Shown: piece by piece, positions 16,116-24,095 of the stretch | Numbering within the stretch: position 1 is the stretch's first letter | Layout of the letters: every line of letters begins with the position of its first letter | Source of the DNA: Nitrospinota bacterium | GTDB lineage: Bacteria > UBA8248 | Assembly (NCBI GenBank): GCA_026706735.1 | Contig: JAPOYD010000061.1 | Span: 1-42,897, forward strand | Reading direction: 5' to 3' | Length of the DNA: 42,897 bases | Position numbers and translations under genes: made by a program | The notes under the pieces: model-generated | Databases searched by the model: none | What the model saw: the letters and a program-made list of their open reading frames with translations, nothing else | What the model was told of the DNA's origin: nothing

Positions 16116-17498
16116 CTAGAACTGCCGCACGAAGCGCAGTTCGGCGCGGGTGCGCTTATAGTCGTAAAGCTGGGCGTTGGACTCGCGCTTTTCGTTCACC
16201 ACGATGAGCTGGGGGCTGAAGCCGAAGGTCGTGAAAGCCCTGTTGAAGACCGAGACGCTGAAAATGCGGACCTCGTCCTCGCGCGATGAGTTGTCGGGGA
16301 CAAATGGAAACCAGTTGCCCTGATAATCCGTCGTGCGAAGCTCTGCGTTCCCCCCCACGGTGAAGCCGAAGGGAAGAGCGATCGAGGCGCCAAGGCGTCC
16401 CCACCGGCTGCGGTTGCGCCAGGTTTGCGATTCCGGATCTTCGGCCGCGTAGCCGAACGCACCCCGGATCTGGAGCGTCGGCGTGAGCACCCACGAACCC
16501 ACCAGCGCGAGATCCAGCTGCGGGCCGTCGAAATGCTTGTCGCGCTCGTAGTTGCGCTCGTGCCAGGAGGCGCGCCCGCTCAGGCGGATGCGGCGCGTGA
16601 GGCGGTGTTCGAGCTCGAAGCGCGCGCCGAACTCGTGGCTGTGGATGAGACCGCCGCTTCTGCGCTGGCGCGCACTGGCGAGCAGGCTCATCTCAGTGTT
16701 GGGACTCATCCACCAGCGCGGCCCGGCGTGCAGGGAGACCGTCATTTGATCGAAGCGGCTCCCCTCGTATTCCCTGCGCGAGATGTCCGTCCCCATGCGC
16801 AGGCGCAGGCGCTCGCCCAGGGGATACTGATATTCCGCCCCGCCCCAGAAGACGAAACCGAGGCCCGAGTTTTCACCCTCGAAATTGTTGCGGCGGAAGG
16901 GCAGATCGTAGATGTAGATGACTTCTGAATCCGACACCGCGCCGATGTTCGTGTCCGGCGCCAGGGAAAAGCCGAAATGCGCGCTCCAGCGCCTGCGCGC
17001 GCGCATGATGCGCAGGAAGCGGTTGATGTTGGCGACCATCGCCTTGGGGGGCTTTCCGGCGAGGACGCGATCGAAATGCCGGCGCGAGAGATCATCCTCT
17101 TTTTTGTAGAAGAACGCCCGCGCGAGTTCGAGCCGCACGCGCACGAGGGCGGGCTTCTCGATGAGGATGACCCTGAGCGCGGAGATGGCTGCATCGAGAA
17201 GCGCCGTCCTCTCCTTCGCCTTCGCCGGAGGCAGGCGCCTGGAAGCCTCGATGGCCGAAAGGCCGTAGAGGAAGAGCACGTCCGTCCTGTCGGCGCGGCC
17301 TTTCGACTCTCTGGCGATGGGGCCCAGAAGTTTAAGCGCCTCGAAATAGCGGCGCTGCTTGACCAGCCCGCGCGCGGCCCGGACCTTCGGGTCCCTGGAA
17401 AGGTGAGACTGCGAGGGCGCGGCGTCGGCGTCCCCCGCCGCGAGGTGCGCAAGCGCAAGGAGCATGATGCAGACGATGAGCAGAATGGATTTTTTCAT
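16116..17498 (-). CDS. Slam-like outer-membrane translocon for surface lipoproteins (type XI secretion)
   Basis: 460 residues. A signal peptide (MKKSILLIVCIMLLALAHLAAG) is followed by a helical TPR-like region (about 40-165: ARGLVKQRRYFEALKLLGPI, VRVRLELARAFFYKKED). A C-terminal beta-barrel (PF04575 type) opens with the conserved FGFSLAPDTNIG and ends in a Phe (ELRFVRQF), as outer-membrane barrels do. Slam proteins move folded-on-arrival lipoproteins to the cell surface. The cargo-type lipoprotein gene is directly upstream on the same strand, which fits. The ATG at 17498 is chosen from the signal peptide; its ribosome site is weak. A possible terminator lies between the two genes, which could lower Slam level relative to its cargo. 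Confidence 0.88.
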   Translation of the reverse strand: MKKSILLIVCIMLLALAHLAAGDADAAPSQSHLSRDPKVRAARGLVKQRRYFEALKLLGPIARESKGRADRTDVLFLYGLSAIEASRRLPPAKAKERTALLDAAISALRVILIEKPALVRVRLELARAFFYKKEDDLSRRHFDRVLAGKPPKAMVANINRFLRIMRARRRWSAHFGFSLAPDTNIGAVSDSEVIYIYDLPFRRNNFEGENSGLGFVFWGGAEYQYPLGERLRLRMGTDISRREYEGSRFDQMTVSLHAGPRWWMSPNTEMSLLASARQRRSGGLIHSHEFGARFELEHRLTRRIRLSGRASWHERNYERDKHFDGPQLDLALVGSWVLTPTLQIRGAFGYAAEDPESQTWRNRSRWGRLGASIALPFGFTVGGNAELRTTDYQGNWFPFVPDNSSREDEVRIFSVSVFNRAFTTFGFSPQLIVVNEKRESNAQLYDYKRTRAELRFVRQF

Positions 17499-17656
17499 GA
17501 TTTGCGGCGTGAGACGAGCGAATCCGCTTCTCGTCCGTTTCCTCCTTCGGCGACGAAGTTCGCGTTTGCGCCGCTCGGCGAGGAGGAGCCCCATCCGAAC
17601 GGACGATGCCGAAGTCTGCTACATCGGCCCCCTAAAATCAACTCCCCCGCCTCCCG

Positions 17657-17697
17657 GCTCGAAACCAACCCCCCCTACCCCCCTTAACAGGGGGGTA
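17657..17697. repeat. CCCCCCTACCCCCC-type repeat, copy 2
   Basis: Matches the reverse complement of 9896-9937 over about 40 bp (GGCTCGAAACCAACC, C-rich run, CTTAACAGGGGGG). Confidence 0.7.
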
Positions 17698-17749
17698 AAA
17701 ATAATGCCCCCCCGGCAAGGGGGCTGGGGGATTCGGAGCGAGGCGAAAA

Positions 17750-17773
17750 GAGGGCGGCCGCGTGGCCGCCCTC
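17750..17773 (-). terminator. intrinsic terminator after the surface lipoprotein gene
   Basis: A 10-bp perfect stem, GAGGGCGGCC / GGCCGCCCTC, with a 4-nt loop. On the minus strand it is followed by TTTT. It lies ~60 nt after the lipoprotein stop codon and ~250 nt before the Slam start. Confidence 0.65.
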
Positions 17774-17835
17774 CCTTCCCCGCATATTGCTCCGCCCCCG
17801 AACGCGGGGCATATACCGGCCGACTTGCGCCGCTA

Positions 17836-19359
17836 CTACTGCCTGTGCGCGCTGAACGCGCCCGCGACGTGCCCGTTGGAGAAGTTGGCATTGAACTCAC
17901 CCAACACCGAGGCCGGAGCCAGCCTGGCGGCTCCATCGTCTTCAGCCGGAGTATCTTCCGCGGCCCCGTAGAAGGCGCCGTTCCACGCCGCTTCGTCTCC
18001 GCCGCCATTGGCCGTGCCGCTGAATTGGTTGGTGGTATTCTCATAATCGGCTTTCAGGTTGACGCTCCAGGCGTTCTCCTCGCCACCGGACAAGACGAAG
18101 TCCGAAACACTGCCTTCGACGGAGTATTGCTTGTTGACGGCCACGTCGTTCCCTCCGAAATACGCCGTCAGGCCGACGTTCGCCGTGAAGGTGCCCGAGG
18201 TGGCGGTATCAACCTTGCCGTCGGCGGTGAACGTTTTCTTCACGTACACGCCTCCGGCGCCGCCCTCGTAGCTCGCCGTGCCGAAGACATTCGAAATATC
18301 GGTAATGGGAAACACATTGATTCCCACCGCGCCCACGAAGGTCTGTACGGCGTTGTACGTGGTTGCGCCGTCTTCTTCCGTCTTCTTCAACCAGAAGCCG
18401 TAATAGAAGTAATCGGCGTCGGGGACGTCGACCATGGCGCCTGCGGCCGGGGTGAAAATCCAGCTGCCGGCGGCATTGGTTACCTTGCCGTCCGCGTCGA
18501 GCGTGATCGTGCAGTTGCCGCCACTTTCGCTATTGCACTTGAGCGTGCCTGGCGCGCCGTCGAATGTGCCCATCGCCTCAAAGGCAGGGGCGCTCTCGTT
18601 CACGTCCGTAGTGCTCGCGTCGTCATCTACTACCGCGTTGAAAGTGAGCAAGGCCGCACCGCTGGCGCGGAAACTGGGAGACGCCAGCATCGTGACATTA
18701 TCGGCGGTGATTGTGAGAGCTTCATTCGTGACTGCCGGGGTATCGTTGTCCGTGTTGGTGCTCAGGTCAAGGGGATACACCGTGGCGAACTCTGTGGGCT
18801 TGGGCGCGGCGATGTCGGTGTAGACGCCCACGATTTCCGTCTCGCCGTCATCATTGGGGCCGAGCGCATGCATGCTTCCATCCCAACCCTCGACGGCCGC
18901 CAACGACTCGGCCCTCATGAACGCCGGATCGTCCATGGCCGCCCCTGGAACGGCGATCTTGACGGCCACGGCGCCGTCCTCGTGCGCCGCGGTGACCGTA
19001 TAGTTCTCGGCGGCGTTCGCCGAGTCGAAAGGCGCCGTGGTGCTCTCCGTGCCCTCATTGTTGATGGCCTCGGCTTTCGTCTCGGCCGCTTTCGTCACCG
19101 CCGCTACTCTCGCCGCTTCCATCGCCATGCGTTCCGCCTCGAGCTCTTCGGCCGAGGTGCACGTCATGTCCGCATTCCACCGACCGCCATCCGCCTCGCA
19201 CATCTCCTGCGGGGTCGGTTCCGGCGTCACCGGGGGCTCCGTGGGCGTCGTAGCCGTGCCGCCGCCACTGCCGCTGCAGCCCGCCAGCGTCACCGCGAGC
19301 AGGAGCGCCACTGCGAATACATACAACTTGTTGATGGGTGTTTTTACGCAGAACAACAT
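17836..19359 (-). CDS. surface lipoprotein with C-terminal TbpB-like beta-barrel domain (Slam cargo)
   Basis: 507 residues. A lipoprotein signal has lipobox LAGC with lipidated C28, followed by a Gly/Ser/Thr/Pro-rich linker. A coiled EELEAERMAMEAARVAA stretch and a beta-rich middle region follow. The C-terminal ~130 residues match the TbpB-like domain of Slam cargo: GTASYEGGAGGVYVKK, SGTFTANVGLTAYFGG, W-x-V-x-L strand, WNGAFYG, and the close LGEFNANFSNGHVAGAFSA. I chose the ATG at 19359 because AGGAGG is 9 nt upstream. Its ligand is unknown; there is no TonB-dependent receptor next door, unlike transferrin-binding systems. Its 5' leader is partly duplicated upstream. Confidence 0.88.
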   Translation of the reverse strand: MLFCVKTPINKLYVFAVALLLAVTLAGCSGSGGGTATTPTEPPVTPEPTPQEMCEADGGRWNADMTCTSAEELEAERMAMEAARVAAVTKAAETKAEAINNEGTESTTAPFDSANAAENYTVTAAHEDGAVAVKIAVPGAAMDDPAFMRAESLAAVEGWDGSMHALGPNDDGETEIVGVYTDIAAPKPTEFATVYPLDLSTNTDNDTPAVTNEALTITADNVTMLASPSFRASGAALLTFNAVVDDDASTTDVNESAPAFEAMGTFDGAPGTLKCNSESGGNCTITLDADGKVTNAAGSWIFTPAAGAMVDVPDADYFYYGFWLKKTEEDGATTYNAVQTFVGAVGINVFPITDISNVFGTASYEGGAGGVYVKKTFTADGKVDTATSGTFTANVGLTAYFGGNDVAVNKQYSVEGSVSDFVLSGGEENAWSVNLKADYENTTNQFSGTANGGGDEAAWNGAFYGAAEDTPAEDDGAARLAPASVLGEFNANFSNGHVAGAFSAHRQ

Positions 19360-19500
19360 AGAGTGAGTCCTCCTCATCGTCGTGATAAGGCCTCCATGAG
19401 AAGGCCCCCGTATGAGGCCTCCTGAAAGAAGACCTCCCGTGTGAAACTAGAGAATCAAATTGCCATCCTTCTGATCATAGAGTCAGAATCCGCCCTGGCC
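19360..19500 (-). promoter_or_regulatory. leader of the surface lipoprotein gene, with iterated GGAGG-type units and a dyad
   Basis: On the minus strand GGAGGCC or close variants recur every 13-15 bp (plus-strand starts 19389, 19403, 19416, 19431) before the true Shine-Dalgarno at 19369-19374. Farther up, TTCTGA (19469-19474) and TCAGAA (19483-19488) form a dyad with an 8-nt loop. The same layout recurs at 19594-19700 with two instead of four units. Confidence 0.6.
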
Positions 19501-19575
19501 CCGACGGCCATGCGAACGGAAAATCCATCCGAAAACATACGATTTGTCGGTGGGTGTTTTGGTGCAGAACAACAA
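19483..19575 (-). pseudogene. 5' remnant of a second surface lipoprotein gene
   Basis: Read from a TTG at 19575, the frame begins LLFCTKTPTDKSYVF, against MLFCVKTPINKLYVF in the intact lipoprotein: 10 of 15 residues agree. It then loses likeness and stops at 19483. Its own leader (19594-19700) is also like that of the intact gene. The best reading is a tandem duplication of the lipoprotein gene whose upstream copy lost all but its first codons and the start codon. Confidence 0.7.
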
Positions 19576-19593
19576 TTGGCGCACAGCAGCATT

Positions 19594-19700
19594 GAGTGAG
19601 TCCTCCGCATCGTCGTGACAAGGCCTCCATGAGAAGGCCTCCCGTGGTGCTAGAAAATCAAATTACCATCCTTTTGACCATGGAGTCAAAGTCTGTTTCG
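19594..19700 (-). repeat. second copy of the lipoprotein leader
   Basis: Direct repeat of the leader 19361-19497. GAGTGAGTCCTCC, CATCGTCGTGA, AAGGCCTCCATGAGAAGGCC and ATCAAATT-x-CCATCCTT are all shared. The offset is 233 bp at the gene end and 203 bp at the far end; the 30-bp difference is the two extra GGCCTCC units in the downstream copy. The dyad is kept as TTTTGA (19672-19677) / TCAAAG (19686-19691). Confidence 0.85.
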
Positions 19701-20233
19701 ACCCCTATACCATGTTACTGGAACTACCTGAGCGGAACATAAAACGCATCATGCCTCTTACAACCGTTTCCGATATTCAACCTCCTTTCTCCTGAGTACC
19801 CGACTTTCCGGTGTCCTCCGATTCTCATGATCATGTTGCCCGAAACCACTCTCGCTCACGCGTTTCGCGCGGAAGCTCACCTCGCAACGTTAAAATCATG
19901 AAGTCCCTTTTGATTTACCACATCCGCCTTTCGCGTTCAAGCCCTATTTTACCTATCATTCACAAATGGGGGTAGAGGATTTTCCCCTGCCGATGCGGGA
20001 ACAACTGCGGTTTCGCACTTCGCCCCGGCGCAGCGGGCCGGGCCGCATTGCGTGAAACCGGCGGCCGTGAAGCGCCGTTCGCACGCCTTCATCTTCCCCT
20101 TCCCCGGCCGGGTCTTCCGGAACGGCGCCTTCTTTTGTTTCGTGATCGCCTCGGGCGTTAATGATATAGTTTCCCGGACGCGATACATACCGATGGTCAT
20201 GCGACGACCCATGCGGCGCGAATGGAGAACCCG
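19701..20233. other. gene-free region between the lipoprotein leader and the DUF169 gene
   Basis: About 530 bases between divergent genes. It should hold the promoters for both sides; GATATAGT near 20163 could be a -10 for the plus-strand gene. I see no clear ORF, repeat or Fur-like box, although the region around 19970-20130 is rich in short G/C palindromes. Confidence 0.6.
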
Positions 20234-21010
20234 ATGGACAATTCCGAATATGAGAAGAAACTGAATCAATACCTGCGCCTTGCCTCGTTTCCCGTGGCGG
20301 TGAAGTTCCTCAACTCCTGGGAGGAGGTTCCCCCGAGGACGAAGCGTCCCAGGGAGCACCTCGGAAATCAATTCACTACCTGCCAGGCGGTCTCCATGGC
20401 GCGGCGCTACGGCTGGGCGCTCGCCCTCGGGCGCGAGGACAGCAGCTGCGTGCTGGGCGCGATGGCGCTCGGCCTGGAGAAGCGCCTGCCGCACTACACC
20501 GAGGGCAACCTGTGCATCGACCTCTATACGGAGAATCTCGAAGCCGGCCGCCTGAGCGAAGAGAGCGTGCCCCGGCTTCCCGAGGGGAAATACGTGGGCG
20601 TGCTCGTCGCGCCGCTCCACCGCGCGGCGTTCACGCCGGACTCCATCGTCATCTACGGAAACGGGGCGCAGATCATGCGGCTGGGACAGGCGTGGCTCTG
20701 GAAGCGCGGCGGGACGCTCGACAGCGCGTTCCGCGGCAGAATCGACTGCGCCGATCTGGCCATCGCGCCGCACACGGAGGGAGAGCCGCAGATGGTCGTG
20801 CCCTGTACGGGAGATCGCATCTTCGGGCAGGTGCAGGACCACGAGGTGGCGTTTTCGTTTCCCTTCTCGGCGACCGAGGAAATTCTCGAAGGCCTCGAGG
20901 CCACGCACAAGGCGGGGGCGGCGCGCTATCCGGTGACGAACTGGCTGAATTACTCGGGCGGCTTTCCGCCTTCTTATGAGCAATACCGCGATATGCTGGA
21001 GGAGGAGTGA
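20234..21010 (+). CDS. DUF169 family protein
   Basis: 258 residues of the DUF169 family (PF02596). The N-terminal YLRLASFPVAVKFLNSWEEVP, the CQAVSMARRYGWALALGREDSSCVLGAMALGL block with its spaced cysteines, and the later DCADLAIAPHTEGEPQMVVPCTGDR block are usual for it. The function of the family is unknown; the kept Cys residues suggest metal or redox chemistry, which is inference. The ATG at 20234 is preferred because GGAG lies 6 nt upstream; an ATG at 20222 has no ribosome site. It stands alone, followed by a repeat element. Confidence 0.85.
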   Translation: MDNSEYEKKLNQYLRLASFPVAVKFLNSWEEVPPRTKRPREHLGNQFTTCQAVSMARRYGWALALGREDSSCVLGAMALGLEKRLPHYTEGNLCIDLYTENLEAGRLSEESVPRLPEGKYVGVLVAPLHRAAFTPDSIVIYGNGAQIMRLGQAWLWKRGGTLDSAFRGRIDCADLAIAPHTEGEPQMVVPCTGDRIFGQVQDHEVAFSFPFSATEEILEGLEATHKAGAARYPVTNWLNYSGGFPPSYEQYRDMLEEE

Positions 21011-21035
21011 TGGCCTCGCGACCCCCTCCCGCATT

Positions 21036-21233
21036 GGGGTTGTTGAGAAAGACCCGGTATGAAGGCGACGGGATACCGCCTTGACGGAGGGAGTGTAGGG
21101 GTCGCATATATGTCGGACATATATGTCCGACCTACAACAGAAACCGCAATGACGCCGGAATGACGGCGGTGGTGAATTCCGACTGAGCAAGGAGGAATTC
21201 TTCCGGACAAGGAGGGGCTTTTTCAACAACCCC
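21036..21233. repeat. intergenic repeat element with GTTGTTGAAAAA-type inverted ends (element 3)
   Basis: The left end is GGGGTTGTTGAGAAAG at 21036 and the right end is TTTTTCAACAACCCC at 21219-21233. Inside is a fragment of the CCGGAATGACGGCGGT end of the 138-bp repeat (near 21147) and a palindrome ATATGTCGGACATATATGTCCGAC around 21106-21131. It lies between the DUF169 gene and the first ankyrin gene. Confidence 0.75.
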
Positions 21234-21346
21234 ACATTAGTCGAGTTCGATCTGACAGAGCGCGTAGAGGCGGCCAGCCCCTGCGTTTTCTTCGTTTCAA
21301 AACAAAGACGAACAACAACAAGCACGTGTTTCACCGGAGGATGAAG

Positions 21347-22264
21347 ATGGAAACGAAGGACCAGGGAAACAAGGGGGGCGTCAATCGTCTGCACCGCGCG
21401 GCGCTCATCAGCGAGACGGCGGTCGTCGTGGAATCGCTGCTCGCCGAGGGCGCGGATGCGAACGCGCGCGACGAGAAAGGACGCACGGCGCTCTACATCG
21501 CGGCGGCGTTCAACGAGACGCCCGGCATTGTGGACACACTGGTCAAAGCGGGCGCAGACGTGAACGCCCCCGACGCCGTCGGCGCGACGCCCCTGCACGC
21601 GGCTGCGCGGCACGCCCCGGCGCCCGGGATCGTGCAGGAGCTGCTCGAAGCCGGAGCGGACCACGAGGCCGCGGACAAGTACGGGCGCACGCCCCTGCAC
21701 GTCGCCGCGCAAGGGGAGAGGCCCGCCGTGGTGGAGGCGCTCATCGGCGGCGGGGCGGAGGTCGACTCGCGCGATCAATATCAACGCACACCCTTGCACC
21801 TCGCGGCGGCGTTCAACGAAATCCCGGGCGTCGTGAAAACCCTGGTGGACAGGAAAGCGGACGTGAACGCCCGTGACGAGAACGGCGGCCCTCCCCTGCA
21901 TGCGACGGCGCGACACGCCTTGACGCCCGAGAAGACGAAGACGCTGCTCGCCGCCGGGGCGGACCCCCGGATCAGCGATAAATACGGACGCACGGCCCTG
22001 CACTTCGCGGCGCAGGGTGATTCGCCCACAATCGTGAACATACTGATCGAGGCGGGCGCGGAACTCCACGCGCGCGACGCGCGAGGGGGCTGGACACCGC
22101 TCCACCTGGCGACGTGGGTCTGCAAGACGCCCTCCGTCGTCGCCACCCTCCTCGACGCGGGCGCGAACACCGGGGTGCGCGACGAAGACGGCAAGACGCC
22201 CGGTGACTTCGCCGAGAAGAACGTCTTTCTCAGAGACGATGCGGTCTACGAACGATTGAAGTAG
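21347..22264 (+). CDS. ankyrin-repeat protein, cytoplasmic
   Basis: 305 residues, with no signal peptide. From about residue 13 to 290 it is a run of about eight ankyrin repeats of 33-35 residues, with TPLHxAA and (V/I)VxxLLxAGAD(V/x)NARD in each. Some turns are worn (GPPLHATARHALTPEKTKTLL). GGAGG lies 6 nt before the ATG at 21347 (MEMKD-type start METKDQG), so I use it over ATGs at 21326 and 21341. Ankyrin proteins bind other proteins; the partner is unknown. It is flanked by elements 3 and 4 and has a paralogue at 22817. Confidence 0.9.
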   Translation: METKDQGNKGGVNRLHRAALISETAVVVESLLAEGADANARDEKGRTALYIAAAFNETPGIVDTLVKAGADVNAPDAVGATPLHAAARHAPAPGIVQELLEAGADHEAADKYGRTPLHVAAQGERPAVVEALIGGGAEVDSRDQYQRTPLHLAAAFNEIPGVVKTLVDRKADVNARDENGGPPLHATARHALTPEKTKTLLAAGADPRISDKYGRTALHFAAQGDSPTIVNILIEAGAELHARDARGGWTPLHLATWVCKTPSVVATLLDAGANTGVRDEDGKTPGDFAEKNVFLRDDAVYERLK

Positions 22265-22282
22265 GGAAAATTCCGGGCGAGG

Positions 22283-22644
22283 AGGGGTCGTTGAAAAAGG
22301 CCTCCCTAACAAGAATTTGACTTCTCAATCAACATATTCTTATGAAACGACTCCCCCCTTGAGAGTTTTTGCCATCCGGCGAGAGAGTAATTCACTCCCC
22401 CCTTGAGGGTCGGCCTTTCCTCCTCGGGAAGGCCGACAGTGAGCTAAGGGCGCAAGCCCGCAAGCGAACTGGTGGGGGGAGCTTTTTTGTCTGTGGTATG
22501 TCCCCCCACCGAATCGGCCTTCGCCCAAGGGCTCGGCCTCTTCGTTGGGCTTTCCCCTCGGGAAGCCCAACCCTCAAGGGGGAGTGAACTTCAAAAGCGT
22601 GCGCGCAACCCAAAATCGCTTCCTAGGGCTTTTTCAACAATCCC
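22283..22644. repeat. intergenic repeat element with GTTGTTGAAAAA-type inverted ends (element 4)
   Basis: The left end is GGGGTCGTTGAAAAAGGCC at 22283 and the right end is TTTTTCAACAATCCC at 22630-22644. Inside are CTCCCCCCTTGAGGG and its inverted partner CCCTCAAGGGGGAGTG. The last ~65 bp are nearly identical to those of element 6 (34670-34730). It fills most of the gap between the two ankyrin genes; 22645-22816 holds a short CCGGAATGACGG fragment and the ribosome site of the next gene. Confidence 0.75.
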
Positions 22645-22816
22645 GAGGAGCGAGGAATCGATGATTTTGCAGGGGCAGACATATTTGTGCGTCCCTGAGA
22701 GGCAACGCGGCTTTTGCACCGGCTTTCCACATGCGCCGGAATGACGGTAAAATCGGACGTCAAGAAAATACCACTACCAGACCAAAAAGCATCCGGATCA
22801 CGATGGGAGCAGTGGT

Positions 22817-23692
22817 ATGACTCTACACACCAGGGCGCACCGAACGGCGCTTGCGGTCGCGCTCGCCGGTTGGCTGATTCCGATGTTTGCCGTCGCAGCT
22901 CCCGTATCGTGCGCGCATTGGAACACGCTCGTCTTTTTCATTCGCGCCGACGCGGCTGACGCCGCCCGCTGCCTCGAAACGAAAGACGCGAACGCGCGCG
23001 ACGCGGCCGGTCTCACCCCCATGCACCGCGCGGCGGGGTTCGGAAGGACGCCCGCCCTAGTGAGAACCCTGGCGAAGGCGGGCGCAAAGCCCAACGCGCG
23101 CGACGCGAACGGCATGACGCCGCTCCACCTGGCGGTGAACTTCAACAGGAACCCCGCCGTCGTGACCGCGCTCATCGCCGCCGGGGCCGAAACCGAAGCG
23201 AGAGAGCAGCGCGGGTGGACGCCGCTCCACATCGCGGCGGCCTTCGGCAAGACGCCCGGCGTGGTGCGCGCGCTCGCGAAGGGGGGCGCCAAGGTGGGCG
23301 CGCAGACGGGGGTCGGGCGCACGGCGCTCCATCTGGCCGCGCAGGGAGGCTCGTTCGCCACCGTGGCCGCGCTCGTGAAAGCGGGAGCGAAGGTGAACGC
23401 GCGTGACAACTACGGACGCACGCCGCTGCACCTGGCCGCACAGGGGAGTTCGCCCGCCGCCGTGCGCGCGCTCGTGAAGGGGGGCGCGGAGGTGGACGCG
23501 CGCGATACGCGTGGGGGGTGGACGCCGCTTCCCCTCGCGGCGTGGTTCGGCAAGAGCCCCGCCGTCATCAAGGCCCTCATCCAGGCGGGCGCGAACCCGA
23601 ACCTGAAGGATAAATCAAACCGGACGCCGCCCGATTACGCGAGGCACAACAAGGCCCTGAAGGGGAGCCTCTCTCTTTTCAAGAAGAAATGA
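22817..23692 (+). CDS. exported ankyrin-repeat protein
   Basis: 291 residues. A signal peptide (ALAVALAGWLIPMFAVAA) is followed by about seven ankyrin repeats (TPMHRAAGFGRTPALVRTLAKAGAKPNARD and so on) and a Lys-rich end. It should fold in the periplasm or be sent further. GGGAG lies 7 nt before the ATG. The repeats are close to those of the gene upstream (both share RDxRGGWTPLxLA(A/T)W(F/V)xK(S/T)P), so one arose from the other and the signal peptide was gained or lost. No enzyme partner is adjacent. Confidence 0.9.
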   Translation: MTLHTRAHRTALAVALAGWLIPMFAVAAPVSCAHWNTLVFFIRADAADAARCLETKDANARDAAGLTPMHRAAGFGRTPALVRTLAKAGAKPNARDANGMTPLHLAVNFNRNPAVVTALIAAGAETEAREQRGWTPLHIAAAFGKTPGVVRALAKGGAKVGAQTGVGRTALHLAAQGGSFATVAALVKAGAKVNARDNYGRTPLHLAAQGSSPAAVRALVKGGAEVDARDTRGGWTPLPLAAWFGKSPAVIKALIQAGANPNLKDKSNRTPPDYARHNKALKGSLSLFKKK

Positions 23693-24095
23693 ACTCCCCC
23701 ACCCCCGGGAGACGACCGGCGGCGCGCAGGCAATCCTGTCTCATCCCGATCCGCAACCGCTCCTTTATCCGTCGCAATTCCCCGCATTTCCCGTCATCGG
23801 ACACAAGACGCGCCCGTGTATGATAGCGAAGCGCATCGCAGCGTTCGAATTTAGGGAATTTCCGTAAATATCGATAAATTCACGGGGTTTTTCGATAAAT
23901 AAATTGACTGGTTTTCCGGGAGATTTCCGGCCCGGTTCAGGCCGGGAACGCGGCTGATACTGCACCTGACGGGTGGAATCCGGAAGGCGAAAATGCGGGG
24001 AAATGCAGCGCGCGCGAACCTCCCGCAGGCGCGCAGGGAAACACCCGGCGACGGGGGCCGTGAAGACTCGCAACTACCTGGAAATAAAGGGATTG
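23693..24095. other. gene-free region before rpmB
   Basis: About 400 bases between convergent genes. Two TCGATAAAT copies (23871-23879 and 23892-23900, 21 bp apart) lie in an AT-rich patch, followed by TTGACT at 23904 and a GGCCCGG-ttca-GGCCGGG-like palindrome near 23930. I see no gene, tRNA or clear terminator in it. Confidence 0.6.

Larger units (their letters stand above)
17499..17835. other. intergenic region between cargo lipoprotein and Slam genes
   Basis: About 337 bases without a gene. It holds the minus-strand terminator hairpin (17751-17772), the C-rich dispersed repeat (17657-17697) and a further C/G-rich palindrome CCCCCCCGGCAAGGGGG near 17706. I see no clear promoter for the Slam gene here, but one could be present in the part next to 17498. 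Confidence 0.7.

Noticed and set aside
17464-19425. A 653-codon plus-strand frame opposite the lipoprotein
   Set aside because: It is antisense to the lipoprotein gene with its lipobox and TbpB-like domain, and shows no domain of its own.
19949-22312. A 787-codon open frame on the minus strand
   Set aside because: It lies opposite the DUF169 and first ankyrin genes, which have clear family motifs; the minus frame is a GC-rich shadow.
22340-22610. Possible CRISPR or tandem array in the G/C-rich palindromes of element 4
   Set aside because: There is no regular repeat-spacer spacing, only inverted pairs.
23765-24073. A 102-codon minus-strand frame upstream of the ribosomal genes
   Set aside because: It has no ribosome site, domain or sensible composition, and crosses the AT-rich patch.
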